The translations under genes were made by a program, and so were the position numbers. Below are positions 14,898 to 23,816 of a stretch of 64,000 bases of DNA, one piece after another. The notes under the pieces were generated by a model. The model did no database searches. It was given only the letters and a program-made list of their open reading frames with translations, and was not told the DNA's origin. The stretch is taken from contig CAVFEH010000010.1 in assembly GCA_963621575.1 (NCBI GenBank), positions 1-64,000 on the forward strand, in the 5' to 3' direction. Numbering within the stretch: position 1 is the stretch's first letter; every line of letters begins with the position of its first letter. The stretch comes from UBA1724 sp963621575 (GTDB taxonomy: Bacteria; Verrucomicrobiota; Lentisphaeria; Oligosphaerales; Oligosphaeraceae).

Positions 14898-16256
14898 TTA
14901 GGGATTCTGGTTGGAGATGACTTCGAGTCCCAGGGAGCCGGTGGCGAGCATTGCGGTGAGTTGTGTGCCCTCGGGGGCTTCGGAGGCGTTCCGGACGGCG
15001 CGGCTGTCGAGATTGAGGAGGATGCTGTAACCCCGGTGGAGGACGCCTTTGGGGTCCAGGGCGCGGAGGGTCCCCAGGAGCTGCTCCAGTCGTGCGCGGA
15101 GTTTCGCGAGCCGCGCGTCCTGGAGGGTGAGGAGCGCGTCCCAGGCCTTTTGGAAGGTGGCGCGGTGTTCCCTTGCCTGGTGCGGCAGTGCCTGTGCCAG
15201 CCGGATTTCGTCGTTGAGGAGCCGGTTTTTCCGGTCGCCGACGATTTTTCCGGGGGAGAAGAGACAGGGGGTTTCCAGACAGTGCCGGAGCCGTGTGCGG
15301 CGGTCCTGGAGGGCGTGGAGGAGTGCGCGGGCGGCGGCCTTCTGGAATTGTTCCAGCTGCCGTGCCGCCAGGAAGAGGGGCTCCGTGAGGAGTTCGGCGG
15401 CCTTGGTGGGGGTGATGGCGCTGGCGTCGGCCACGTAGTCCACCAGCGGCGTGTCCTTTTCGTGCCCGATGGCGGTGAGGACGGGGGTTTTGGCCTGCGC
15501 AATGGCGCGCGCGAGGGCCTCGTCGTTGAAGCACCAGAGATCCTGTTCGGAGCCCCCGCCGCGGGTGATGACGATCACGTCGCATTCCCCCCGTTCGTCC
15601 AGGAGACGGAGCGCGGCGGCGCACTCGGCGGCGGCGGTCTTCCCCTGGACCTTCGTGGGTGCCAGGAGGAAGGAGAGCCGCGGTGCGCGTGTGAGGCATG
15701 TATGGAGGAAGTCCCGGAATCCGGCGGCGTCGGGGCTGGTGACCAGTCCGATGGTCCTGGGGAAGGGGGGCAGGGGCTTCTTCCTCCTGGGATCCAGGAG
15801 GCCTTCGGCGGTGAGGCGCTCCAGGGCTTTTTTGCGCAATTCCGTGAGGGTGTCGCCTCCGCCGTCGGCCCTCACCAGCCTTGAGGCCTGGAACTGCAGG
15901 TCGCAGCGGGGGGCATAGAGGCTGATGTGCCCCCAGGCCAATACCTTTTCGCCGCTTTTGATCCCCAGGGAGCGGACCATGGCGGCGCCGCCAAAAAAGA
16001 CGAGCGGGAGCGTGTTCTGCTTTTCATCGCGGACCGTCGCGTAGAGATGTGCGCTGGCCGTGGCGCGGTCATTGAGGATCAGCTCCCCGCAGAGCCAGAA
16101 GTCCCAGGGGAGTTCCCGGGCCACCAGCGTGTGGAGAAGCTCCGTCACCTCCTCGACTGTCCAGGCCTGGCGGACATCGTGGCGGGCAAAGAGCGTCTGC
16201 GCGAGGGTCTTTGCGGGCGGGGCCGGGGATTCCACGGGGGAGGGGGATGGCGTCAT
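14898..16256 (-). CDS. xseA: Exodeoxyribonuclease VII large subunit
   Basis: A 452-residue XseA. The N-terminal OB fold (about residues 30-125) ends in WGHISLYAPRCDLQFQASRL. The catalytic core contains GLVTSPDAAGFRDFL, VIVITRGGGSEQDLWCFNDEALARAI and AIGHEKDTPLVDYVADASAITPTKAAEL, all hallmark segments. The long helical region for XseB binding follows, and the C-terminus carries LDPKGVLHRGYSIL. It acts with XseB on single-stranded DNA in mismatch repair and recombination. The first 16 residues (Ser/Pro-rich) look like a leader; an ATG further in is possible but would cut the OB fold. Confidence 0.97.
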   Translation of the reverse strand: MTPSPSPVESPAPPAKTLAQTLFARHDVRQAWTVEEVTELLHTLVARELPWDFWLCGELILNDRATASAHLYATVRDEKQNTLPLVFFGGAAMVRSLGIKSGEKVLAWGHISLYAPRCDLQFQASRLVRADGGGDTLTELRKKALERLTAEGLLDPRRKKPLPPFPRTIGLVTSPDAAGFRDFLHTCLTRAPRLSFLLAPTKVQGKTAAAECAAALRLLDERGECDVIVITRGGGSEQDLWCFNDEALARAIAQAKTPVLTAIGHEKDTPLVDYVADASAITPTKAAELLTEPLFLAARQLEQFQKAAARALLHALQDRRTRLRHCLETPCLFSPGKIVGDRKNRLLNDEIRLAQALPHQAREHRATFQKAWDALLTLQDARLAKLRARLEQLLGTLRALDPKGVLHRGYSILLNLDSRAVRNASEAPEGTQLTAMLATGSLGLEVISNQNP

Positions 16257-16265
16257 GAGGGAGAA

Positions 16266-16311
16266 AGGGCCGGCGTCCAGGAAGTCCGGTGTGTCCTTCG
16301 GACGCCAGCCC
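16266..16311 (-). terminator. Hairpin between unknown secreted-protein gene and xseA
   Basis: On the minus strand GGGCTGGCGTCC pairs with GGACGCCGGCCC across a short loop and is followed by TTTCTCC. It lies just after the stop of the unknown secreted-protein gene. The U run is broken, so termination may be partial. Confidence 0.5.
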
Positions 16312-16351
16312 TGTGGTGGCGGTCTTCTGTTGAGAGGGCGTCTCCGGGAAT

Positions 16352-17488
16352 TTATTCGAGGCCCTCGAGGTCCAGATCCATGTCCTCGATGGCGTCGGTG
16401 TCGTCGTCAACGGGGAGGCCGTCGATGTCGATCTCGGCCTCTTCGTCAATTTCGATGTCCTCGATGGCGGCCGCGTTCTGGAGGGTGGTGATGATGCTGT
16501 TGATGTCGGCCTCGGTGAAGGAGGCGGCGATTTCGGCGACATTGCCCTTCTGGGTTGCGGCGAGGGTATCGGCGAAGGTGGTCTCGGGGAGGAAGAAGGG
16601 GATGAACTGCTTTGCGCCCTGGATGAGGATGGTGTCGAAGACGTTGTCGCGGACGGCGGTTGCGCCGGCCTCGTCCGGGAAGAATCCGCGGATGGTGAGC
16701 TTGATGGTGTCGGGGGTGCTGTTGAGGAGGACGGCGAAGCTCTGGATGTTCTCCAGGGCGGCCCTGGAGACGGGGTCGAGGGGGGAGTCCTCCAGGGCGG
16801 CCTTGATGTTGTCCTGGTGCTGGTGTTTGGGATCGGCGAAGGCGACGGCGATTGCGTCATTGGCGTTGGCGGCCTTGGCGGCGGCCAGGGCGGGGGAAAG
16901 CGCGGCGTTCTTGCCGGCCGCGGCCACGGCGACCATGTCCTTGTGCCCGAAGAGTGCGGTGCAGCCGTCATTGGAGAGGATGACATCCAGGGTCTTCAGG
17001 TTGTTGTTCTTGTCGGAGACTCGGTAGCCGGCGTATCCGTCGACTTGGATGGGCTGGATGGACACCTTCTCGCCGATGGTGGGATCCATCATGGGGAGCA
17101 GCTGTGCCTTGCTGAAGATGGGCTGGACGCTGGCGCCGAAGGTGGCGGCCCCAAGGAACTTCACCTTGGTGAGGTCGGCGTCGATGGTCTCCACGTCGGG
17201 GACGGTGGTGTCATTGCAGTCTCCCAGGGCGATGGCGACCCTGGCGGTGCCCTGGACTCCCGGGGGGAGCAGGGCCTCGAGCTGCTTGGAGAATGCGGGC
17301 TTGCCCCCGTTGCACTCGGACTGCTTCTGTTCGCCGAGCTTTTCGAGGAGGGTGTTCTTCAGGACGGCCTCGTTGACCTGGATGAGGATCTGCGCTTCGG
17401 CGTACTCCATGTTCTGGAGGGTCAGGTCGGCGTGCAGGGCGAGGGTGGAGAGGCAGAGGGCGACGGCGAGGAAGGCTTTCTGAAACAT
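16352..17488 (-). CDS. Secreted protein of unknown function with acidic tail
   Basis: A 378-residue protein that I do not recognise. It has a clear signal peptide (MFQKAFLAVALCLSTLALHA). The mature part has a repeated alpha/beta look with KVKFLGAATFGASVQPIF, a central Ala-rich stretch (AAAGKNAALSPALAAAKAAN) and a second half containing FAVLLNSTPDTIKLTIRGFF. Two cysteines near the start (ECNGG, LGDC) and a third (DGC) may form disulfides. The last 40 residues are almost all Asp, Glu and hydrophobics, giving a strongly acidic tail. A good AAGGAG ribosome-binding site supports start 17488. It follows an ABC permease gene by 46 bases but shows no solute-binding features. Confidence 0.8.
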   Translation of the reverse strand: MFQKAFLAVALCLSTLALHADLTLQNMEYAEAQILIQVNEAVLKNTLLEKLGEQKQSECNGGKPAFSKQLEALLPPGVQGTARVAIALGDCNDTTVPDVETIDADLTKVKFLGAATFGASVQPIFSKAQLLPMMDPTIGEKVSIQPIQVDGYAGYRVSDKNNNLKTLDVILSNDGCTALFGHKDMVAVAAAGKNAALSPALAAAKAANANDAIAVAFADPKHQHQDNIKAALEDSPLDPVSRAALENIQSFAVLLNSTPDTIKLTIRGFFPDEAGATAVRDNVFDTILIQGAKQFIPFFLPETTFADTLAATQKGNVAEIAASFTEADINSIITTLQNAAAIEDIEIDEEAEIDIDGLPVDDDTDAIEDMDLDLEGLE

Positions 17489-17534
17489 GTCTTTGTCTCC
17501 TTCGTGTGTGGGATTCTGGTTGGGTTATGGATGA

Positions 17535-18584
17535 CTATGAAAATTGGATTCTCGGGTCGATGACAACGTAGCAGAAATCGGAGAGGACGTTCCCCAGGAG
17601 GGTGAGGATGCTGGTGAGGGCCAGGATTCCCATGAAGACGGGGTAGTCGCGCCCCACGATGGCCTCCATGCTGAGGTTCCCCATGCCGGGGATTTCGAAG
17701 ACCCGCTCGATGATGACGCTGCCGGCGAAGAGGAGCGAGAGGACGCTGCCGAAGCCGGTGGCGATGGGGATGAGCGCGTTTCGGAGGGCGTGGCACCAGA
17801 GGGCGCGCCGGGAGGAGCCGCCCTTCGCGTAGACCGTCCGGACGTAGTCGCTGTTGATCTGGTCCAGGAGGGAGTTCTTCATGAGGAGGGTCAGCATGGC
17901 GAAGGAGCCGGCCATGTAGCAGACCACGGGAAGGAAGAGGTGCCAGAGGAGATCCCGGAAGCGTTGGAATGCGGTCATGGAGTCCGCGTTGGGGGAGAGG
18001 AATCCGCTGGCGGGGAAAAGGTCCCAGAATCCCTCGGTGGTCCCGCAGAGGAAGAGCTTCAGGAGCATTCCCAGGGCGAAGACGGGGATGGCGTATCCCA
18101 GGAAGACGACCACGCTGGAGACCATGTCGAAGGGCGAGCCGTGCCGGACGGCCTTTGCGACCCCCAGGGGGATGCAGACCAGGTATGTGAGGAGGAAGCT
18201 GCTCAGTCCGAAGACCAGGGAGATGGGGAATCGTTGGGAGATCATTTCCCAGGCGGTCTTGTTGGAGAATTTGTAGGAGCGGCTGAGCATTCCGCAGCGC
18301 TCCTGCCAGAGCCACTTCCAGTATTGCTTGAGGATGGGCTGGTCAAAGCCGAAGTGCTTTCGGAAGGCCTCCCGCTCCCGCTCCATGGCCTCCTGGGTCA
18401 TCTCCGCGCCTGCCGCCGCCTGGACGCTTTCGCCGCCGGCGCCCATTCCGCGCATCCGCATCATGAGCTGGTCCACGGGGCCTCCGGGGAGCAGCTGCGT
18501 GATGGCGAAGCAGAGGACGGTGATTCCCAGGAAGGTGGGGAAGACCAGCAGGAGCCGCCGCAGAAAGTAGTCGGTACGGGACAT
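17535..18584 (-). CDS. ABC transporter permease, OppB/YejB type
   Basis: A 349-residue inner-membrane permease of the peptide/nickel ABC family. It starts with the usual helix (RRLLLVFPTFLGITVLCFAI) and a large periplasmic loop containing LPGGPVDQLM. The permease core shows the cytoplasmic EAA loop region DYVRTVYAKGGSSRRALWCHALRNALIPI and a C-terminal IERVFEIPGMGNLSMEAI. Length and the long first loop are most like YejB, which pairs with YejE and YejF for peptide uptake. No second permease, ATPase or solute-binding protein lies nearby, so partners must be elsewhere. It begins 12 bases after trmO and ends 46 bases before the unknown secreted-protein gene. Confidence 0.9.
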   Translation of the reverse strand: MSRTDYFLRRLLLVFPTFLGITVLCFAITQLLPGGPVDQLMMRMRGMGAGGESVQAAAGAEMTQEAMEREREAFRKHFGFDQPILKQYWKWLWQERCGMLSRSYKFSNKTAWEMISQRFPISLVFGLSSFLLTYLVCIPLGVAKAVRHGSPFDMVSSVVVFLGYAIPVFALGMLLKLFLCGTTEGFWDLFPASGFLSPNADSMTAFQRFRDLLWHLFLPVVCYMAGSFAMLTLLMKNSLLDQINSDYVRTVYAKGGSSRRALWCHALRNALIPIATGFGSVLSLLFAGSVIIERVFEIPGMGNLSMEAIVGRDYPVFMGILALTSILTLLGNVLSDFCYVVIDPRIQFS

Positions 18585-18596
18585 TTTGGGGGGTCT

Positions 18597-19298
18597 CTAC
18601 TTCTTCCAGAAATGGATTGCGGTGATGACGGCCTGCCGGGGATCCTCCCCCACCCGCCAGAGGATTTCGCGGTCTTCCAGGTAGCACTGGTAGACCCGTC
18701 CGGGGATCTTCTGGTATGCGGGGCGGGGGTCGAGGGAGACCACCTTCCGGCAGAGCCGGAGGAATTCGGGGCGTTCCTTTTTGAGGGCGTCCTGGAGTTC
18801 CGGGGCGAAAGAGACCTGCATGGCGGCCTGGTCGGGGGCGGCCGGTGCGAAGCCCCCGGTGGCCCCGGGGATGCAGTCGGTGTAGGGGAGATAGGGTTTG
18901 ATGTCCAGGACGGGTGTGCCGTCCAGCAAATCCAGTCCGGAGACGTGGATCTCGATCTTCCCGCGTGGGCGGATTTTGACTCCTTCCAGTTTCAGTGCGG
19001 AGAGTCCGATGGGCATGGGCCGGAAGGGGGAGCGGGTGGCGAAGACCCCCAGCCGCCGGTCCCCCCCCAACCGGGGTGGCCGGACCGTGGCCTTCCAGGA
19101 ATCCCGCAGATTCCCGCTGAAGACGAATATAACCCAGATGTGGGAGAACTCCTCGAGCCCCCGCACGGCGTTGGGCTGGTTGTACGGGGGCAAGAGCTCC
19201 AAATATCCCATGGCCTCCGAAATCAGCCCGCTCTGCCGCGGAATCCCGAATTTCGTGCGGTAGCAGCTGTGGACGGTGGCGATGGGGGAGAGGTCCAT
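18597..19298 (-). CDS. trmO: tRNA (N6-threonylcarbamoyladenosine-37-N6)-methyltransferase TrmO
   Basis: A 233-residue member of the TsaA/VirR/YaeB family. Typical segments are PIATVHSCYRTKFGIPRQSGL near the N-terminus, LEEFSHIWVIFVFS, then FATRSPFRPMPIGLSALKL and GLDLLDGTPVLDIKPYLPYTD, which hold the SAM-binding and substrate loops. TrmO methylates t6A at position 37 of certain tRNAs to m6t6A. The length is normal and the C-terminal domain is present. The start at 19298 gives the canonical N-terminus. It is the first gene of a probable trmO-permease pair. Confidence 0.93.
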   Translation of the reverse strand: MDLSPIATVHSCYRTKFGIPRQSGLISEAMGYLELLPPYNQPNAVRGLEEFSHIWVIFVFSGNLRDSWKATVRPPRLGGDRRLGVFATRSPFRPMPIGLSALKLEGVKIRPRGKIEIHVSGLDLLDGTPVLDIKPYLPYTDCIPGATGGFAPAAPDQAAMQVSFAPELQDALKKERPEFLRLCRKVVSLDPRPAYQKIPGRVYQCYLEDREILWRVGEDPRQAVITAIHFWKK

Positions 19299-19456
19299 GG
19301 ACCGAAATGGGGAATGAGGAGTGGTGGACGCCCTGCGGCACCGCTTTGGCACTGCGGGCCTTTTGCGCCTGCGGAGGGAGGCGGTTGGCGGCGGCCTGCC
19401 GTCTTTTCGGTTTTTCCCCCCCCCTTGCTGCGGGCGGATTGCCGGCCGGCCAGCTG

Positions 19457-19903
19457 TTACAGCAGGCGTTCGACGAGTTCCTGGAGTGCGGGTTCCATGA
19501 GGGCGACGCACTGCCGGAAGGATTCCAGGGGTTGTTTGTTGGGATCGAAGACATCCCTGTCCTGCCGGAGGATGGACATGAGGGTCTTGGTCTTGTTTCG
19601 TGCGGAGACGAAGTTCGAGGTGAGCTCCTTTTCCTGGTCCCTGGTCATGCAGAGGACGAGTTCCGCGGATTTGATGAGTTTCGGGGAGAGGAGTTGCACG
19701 CCCAGGCGGAGGGGTTCGATGCCGCGTTCCTTGAGGACGGTGGCCACGTGGTCGGCGATATGCTGTCCGTGGAAGGCCCGGATGCCGGCGGAGTCGCAGG
19801 AGCAGTCCTGGAGTCCGGCCTGTTTTGCGAGCTGTTGGAAGATCGCGGCGGCGAGTGGTGCGCGTGTCCTGTCGGAGCTGCAGACGAAGAGGATTCGGGG
19901 CAT
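19457..19903 (-). CDS. Low-molecular-weight protein tyrosine phosphatase family
   Basis: A 148-residue protein of the LMW-PTP/arsenate reductase fold. The phosphate loop CX5R is present as VCSSDRTRAP (Cys8, Arg14), but it lacks the GNICRS sequence usual for phosphatases; an SDRTRAP form is seen in some arsenate reductase-like or protein-arginine phosphatase-like members. The general-acid loop is DVFDPNKQP, with Asp-Pro conserved. The position beside a nucleotide-sugar epimerase gene (30 bases apart) would fit control of polysaccharide synthesis, but that is only inference. Confidence 0.8.
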   Translation of the reverse strand: MPRILFVCSSDRTRAPLAAAIFQQLAKQAGLQDCSCDSAGIRAFHGQHIADHVATVLKERGIEPLRLGVQLLSPKLIKSAELVLCMTRDQEKELTSNFVSARNKTKTLMSILRQDRDVFDPNKQPLESFRQCVALMEPALQELVERLL

Positions 19904-19933
19904 GGGCGTGTGTGGTCGTATGGGAGGGGGCCG

Positions 19934-20857
<924 letters not shown>

Positions 20858-20909
20858 CGCGGGAATTTCCCCTGTGGAAACTTGGTGCTTTGTTGAGGAT
20901 GGGTGGATT

Positions 20910-21497
20910 TCATGCCTGCCCGGAGAGGGACTTCGCGTCCTTTCCCAGGCGGAAGGCGGCGAGGGCTGCCTGGACCACGGCGTCGCCCTTGCGGGCGAAG
21001 TGCTGTTCTATGGCCTTTTCGAGGAAGCCGGGATCCAGTCCCAGGAAGTTCGCGATGGCCCCCAGGAGCACGATGTTGGTGTTGCGGGGGTTTCCGGACT
21101 TCCTGGCCAGGTCGGCGGTGTCCAGGAGGACCAGTCCGGGGAGCTTGTGGAGTTCGCGGAGGACCTCTTCCTCGGCGGGGTAGTCGCCGATGTTGACCAC
21201 GGGGGTGCGGTCGGTGATGACGGTGCCGGCGGGCGCGAGGCTCTGTGCGTGCCGGAGGGCCTCCATGGGCTCCATGGCGACCACCAGGTCGGCCGCGCCG
21301 GCGGTGATCTGGTCGGCAAGGATGGGCTGGCTGGAGAGCCGGAGGTGCGCGAAGACGGAGCCGCCGCGCTGGCTCATGCCGTGGATTTCGGATTGCTTCA
21401 CGTGGAGGTTCTCCGCCACGGCCATCTTGCCCAGGATTGCGGCGATGGTGAGGATTCCCTGTCCGCCCACGCCGGCGAGGACGATGTCGCATTTCAT
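20910..21497 (-). CDS. iorB: Indolepyruvate oxidoreductase subunit beta
   Basis: A 195-residue gamma-type subunit of the 2-oxoacid:ferredoxin oxidoreductase superfamily. The opening LAGVGGQGILTIAAILGKMA, the central KQSEIHGMSQRGGSVFAHLR and VVAMEPMEALRH are typical of IorB. With IorA it converts aryl pyruvates from aromatic amino acids to aryl-acetyl-CoA, reducing ferredoxin. A good AGGAG site lies upstream. The gene follows iorA by 60 bases, the usual order. Confidence 0.95.
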   Translation of the reverse strand: MKCDIVLAGVGGQGILTIAAILGKMAVAENLHVKQSEIHGMSQRGGSVFAHLRLSSQPILADQITAGAADLVVAMEPMEALRHAQSLAPAGTVITDRTPVVNIGDYPAEEEVLRELHKLPGLVLLDTADLARKSGNPRNTNIVLLGAIANFLGLDPGFLEKAIEQHFARKGDAVVQAALAAFRLGKDAKSLSGQA

Positions 21498-21557
21498 AAT
21501 GGTTTCTTCTCCTGTTTTGGAGGGAATGGAAGGTGGTGTTTTCCGGAGTGCGGCGCG

Positions 21558-23150
21558 CTACTTCTTGGCGACTTTCCGGCGGAGGGTCTGGATGCACTCG
21601 CGGCGGGCGATGACGACGGAGACTCCCGGGTAGTTGAGCTCTTCCTCGAAGATCGCCTCGTTCTCCAGGTGTTTGGCGGGGAGGGGGGTGATGACGCGGA
21701 CGTGCCCGGGGGCCACGCCCAGTCCTTTCACCAGATCCTCCAGGCGTCCCAGGGCGGCGGAGTCCTGTCCGCCGGTCATGCCCACGGTGAGGTTGTCGAG
21801 GATGACGACGGTGAGGGGGGTGTTTTCCCAGATGGCGTCCAGCAGCCCGGTCATCCCGGAGTGTGTGAAGGTGGAGTCGCCGATGACGGCGACGGCGTGT
21901 TTCATGCCATTGTCGGCGGCGCCCTTCGCCAGAGTGATGGAGGCGCCCATGTCGACGCAGGAGGTGATGGCGTTGTAGGGGGGCAGGGCGCCGAGGGTGT
22001 AGCAGCCGATGTCACCGAAGATCTTGGAGTCTCCGACCTTCTGGGCGGCCTCGGTGAGGGCGCGGTAGGTGTCGGCGTGGGGGCATCCGTCGCAGAGGCG
22101 CGGGGGTCTCTGGCGGAGGAGCGGGCTGGGCTCCCGGAGTCCGGGGGCGGGCAGTCCGCAGGCCAGCTGGACGGCGCGGGTGGAGAGTTCCCCTGTGCGG
22201 GGGAGGGCGCCGGTGAGGCGTCCGAGGATGCGGGGGTCGCCGAAGAGCCCGCGGAGGATGTCTTCGACGACGGGCATGCCCTCCTCGACCACCAGGATCT
22301 TTTCGCACTCGTCGAGGAGCCGGCGGATCTTCTTGCGGGGGAGGGGATACTGGGAGAGTTTCAGGACGGGGTGGGGGCACTTTCCCTGATAGGCCTCCAT
22401 GAGGTAGTTGTAGCCGATGCCGCAGGCCAGGATGCCCAGGGACTTGTCGGCGCCGTCCTGGTAGGCGTTGAAGGGCGACTCCTCGCTTTCCTGGCGGAAG
22501 GCGTCCTGCTTGGCGAGAAGCGCGTTGTAGTTCGCCTTGGCGATGGCCGGCAGCAGGACGAATTTCCTGGGGTTCTCGGGGAAGCGGATCTCGTTCTGGG
22601 GACGGGCGGATCCGGCCACCTGCACGTCGGCGCGGGAGTGTGAGAGCCTGGTGGTGAAGCGGACCAGGACGGGGGTCTGGTATTTTTCGGAGAGTCCGAA
22701 GGCGTATGCGGGAAGGTCGTAGGCTTCCTGCTGGGTGGCGGGCTCCATGACGGGGATCATGGCGAACTTTCCATAGAAGCGGCTGTCCTGCTCGTTCTGG
22801 GAGGAGTGCATGGAGGGGTCGTCCGCCACGGTGACCAGGAGTCCGCCGTTGGCGCCGGTGATGGCGGAGTTCATGAAGCCGTCGGCGCAGGCATTGAGGC
22901 CCACGTGTTTCATGCAGGCGATGGCGCGGCGGCCCATGTAGCTGGCGCCGATGGCTTCCTCCATGGCGGCCTTTTCGTTGCAGGACCACTGGCGGTGGAT
23001 GTTCCGCTCGGCGGCCTGGGGGGACGCCTGGAAGTACTCCATGATTTCGGTGGAGGGGGTCCCGGGGTATGCGTAGCAGGCGGAGATGCCGGCGTCAATG
23101 GCGCCTTGTGCGTAGGCTTCGTCGCCCAGAAGGAGTCTGGTGGTTGTCAT
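21558..23150 (-). CDS. iorA: Indolepyruvate oxidoreductase subunit alpha (no ferredoxin domain)
   Basis: A 530-residue thiamine-pyrophosphate enzyme. The N-terminal pyrimidine-binding domain starts LLGDEAYAQGAIDAGISACYAYPGTPSTEI. The C-terminal diphosphate-binding domain has GDSTFTHSGMTGLLDAI followed by NLTVGMTGGQDS, and RPPRLCDGCPHADTYRAL lies before it. Many IorA proteins continue to about 600 residues with two [4Fe-4S] clusters; this one ends soon after VVIARRECIQTLRRK with no CxxCxxC run. The electron route must therefore use another subunit or an external ferredoxin. It is the first gene of the iorAB pair and follows recR by 30 bases. Confidence 0.95.
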   Translation of the reverse strand: MTTTRLLLGDEAYAQGAIDAGISACYAYPGTPSTEIMEYFQASPQAAERNIHRQWSCNEKAAMEEAIGASYMGRRAIACMKHVGLNACADGFMNSAITGANGGLLVTVADDPSMHSSQNEQDSRFYGKFAMIPVMEPATQQEAYDLPAYAFGLSEKYQTPVLVRFTTRLSHSRADVQVAGSARPQNEIRFPENPRKFVLLPAIAKANYNALLAKQDAFRQESEESPFNAYQDGADKSLGILACGIGYNYLMEAYQGKCPHPVLKLSQYPLPRKKIRRLLDECEKILVVEEGMPVVEDILRGLFGDPRILGRLTGALPRTGELSTRAVQLACGLPAPGLREPSPLLRQRPPRLCDGCPHADTYRALTEAAQKVGDSKIFGDIGCYTLGALPPYNAITSCVDMGASITLAKGAADNGMKHAVAVIGDSTFTHSGMTGLLDAIWENTPLTVVILDNLTVGMTGGQDSAALGRLEDLVKGLGVAPGHVRVITPLPAKHLENEAIFEEELNYPGVSVVIARRECIQTLRRKVAKK

Positions 23151-23180
23151 GGTTGCCGTGTGGGGAATGGTGTGTGCTTG

Positions 23181-23789
23181 TCAGGAGAACGGGTGTCTGG
23201 CGCTGAGGGCCTGTGCCAGGGTGGGGGCGTCGGCATACGCGAGGTCGGCGCCGGTGGGCACGCCGATTGCCAGGCGGGTGATGGTGAGCCCCTCGCGCTG
23301 GAAGTCGTCCATGAGGAGTTTTGCGGTGGCCTGTCCCTCCACGTCGGTGCTGGTGGCCAGAATGAGCTCCTTGACCCCGGGATCCTGGAGGCGCTCCCCG
23401 AGGGCGTGCCAATGGAGGTGTTCCGGGGTGATTCCGGAGAGGGGCGAGAAGCGCCCCCCCAGGACGTGGTAGAGGCCCTTGTAGCAGCCGGTGCGCTCCA
23501 GGACGGGGACCTGCGGGGCGGTCTCCACCACGCAGATCTTGGTGCGGTCGCGGTGTTCGGATGCGCAGATCTGGCAGAGTTCGCCGTCCTCGGTGTAGAA
23601 GCCGCAGACGGGGCAGGGGGCCACCCGCTGTTTGAGTGTGGCGAGCTCCTGTGCCAGCGCCGCCAGGTCGGACTCCTTCCAGCGCAGGAGCTCCCAGACG
23701 TGCCGGAGCGCCGTCTGGGGGCCCACGCCGGGGAGCTTTCGCAGGCGGGCCACCAGCTGTTCAATGGGAGTCGGGAGCTTGATTTCCAT
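23181..23789 (-). CDS. recR: Recombination protein RecR
   Basis: A 202-residue RecR of normal length. The helix-hairpin-helix is RLRKLPGVGPQTALRHVWELL. The zinc finger is CPVCGFYTEDGELCQIC. The Toprim domain has ICVVETAPQVPVLERTG and LATSTDVEGQATAKLL, and the C-terminal part has TRLAIGVPTGADLAYAD. RecR works with RecO (and RecF) in loading RecA onto gapped DNA. It lies directly after dnaX (27 bases), a widely conserved pair. Confidence 0.97.
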   Translation of the reverse strand: MEIKLPTPIEQLVARLRKLPGVGPQTALRHVWELLRWKESDLAALAQELATLKQRVAPCPVCGFYTEDGELCQICASEHRDRTKICVVETAPQVPVLERTGCYKGLYHVLGGRFSPLSGITPEHLHWHALGERLQDPGVKELILATSTDVEGQATAKLLMDDFQREGLTITRLAIGVPTGADLAYADAPTLAQALSARHPFS

Positions 23790-23816
23790 GGCGGAAGGGT
23801 GGGAAAGGGAAGCGGG

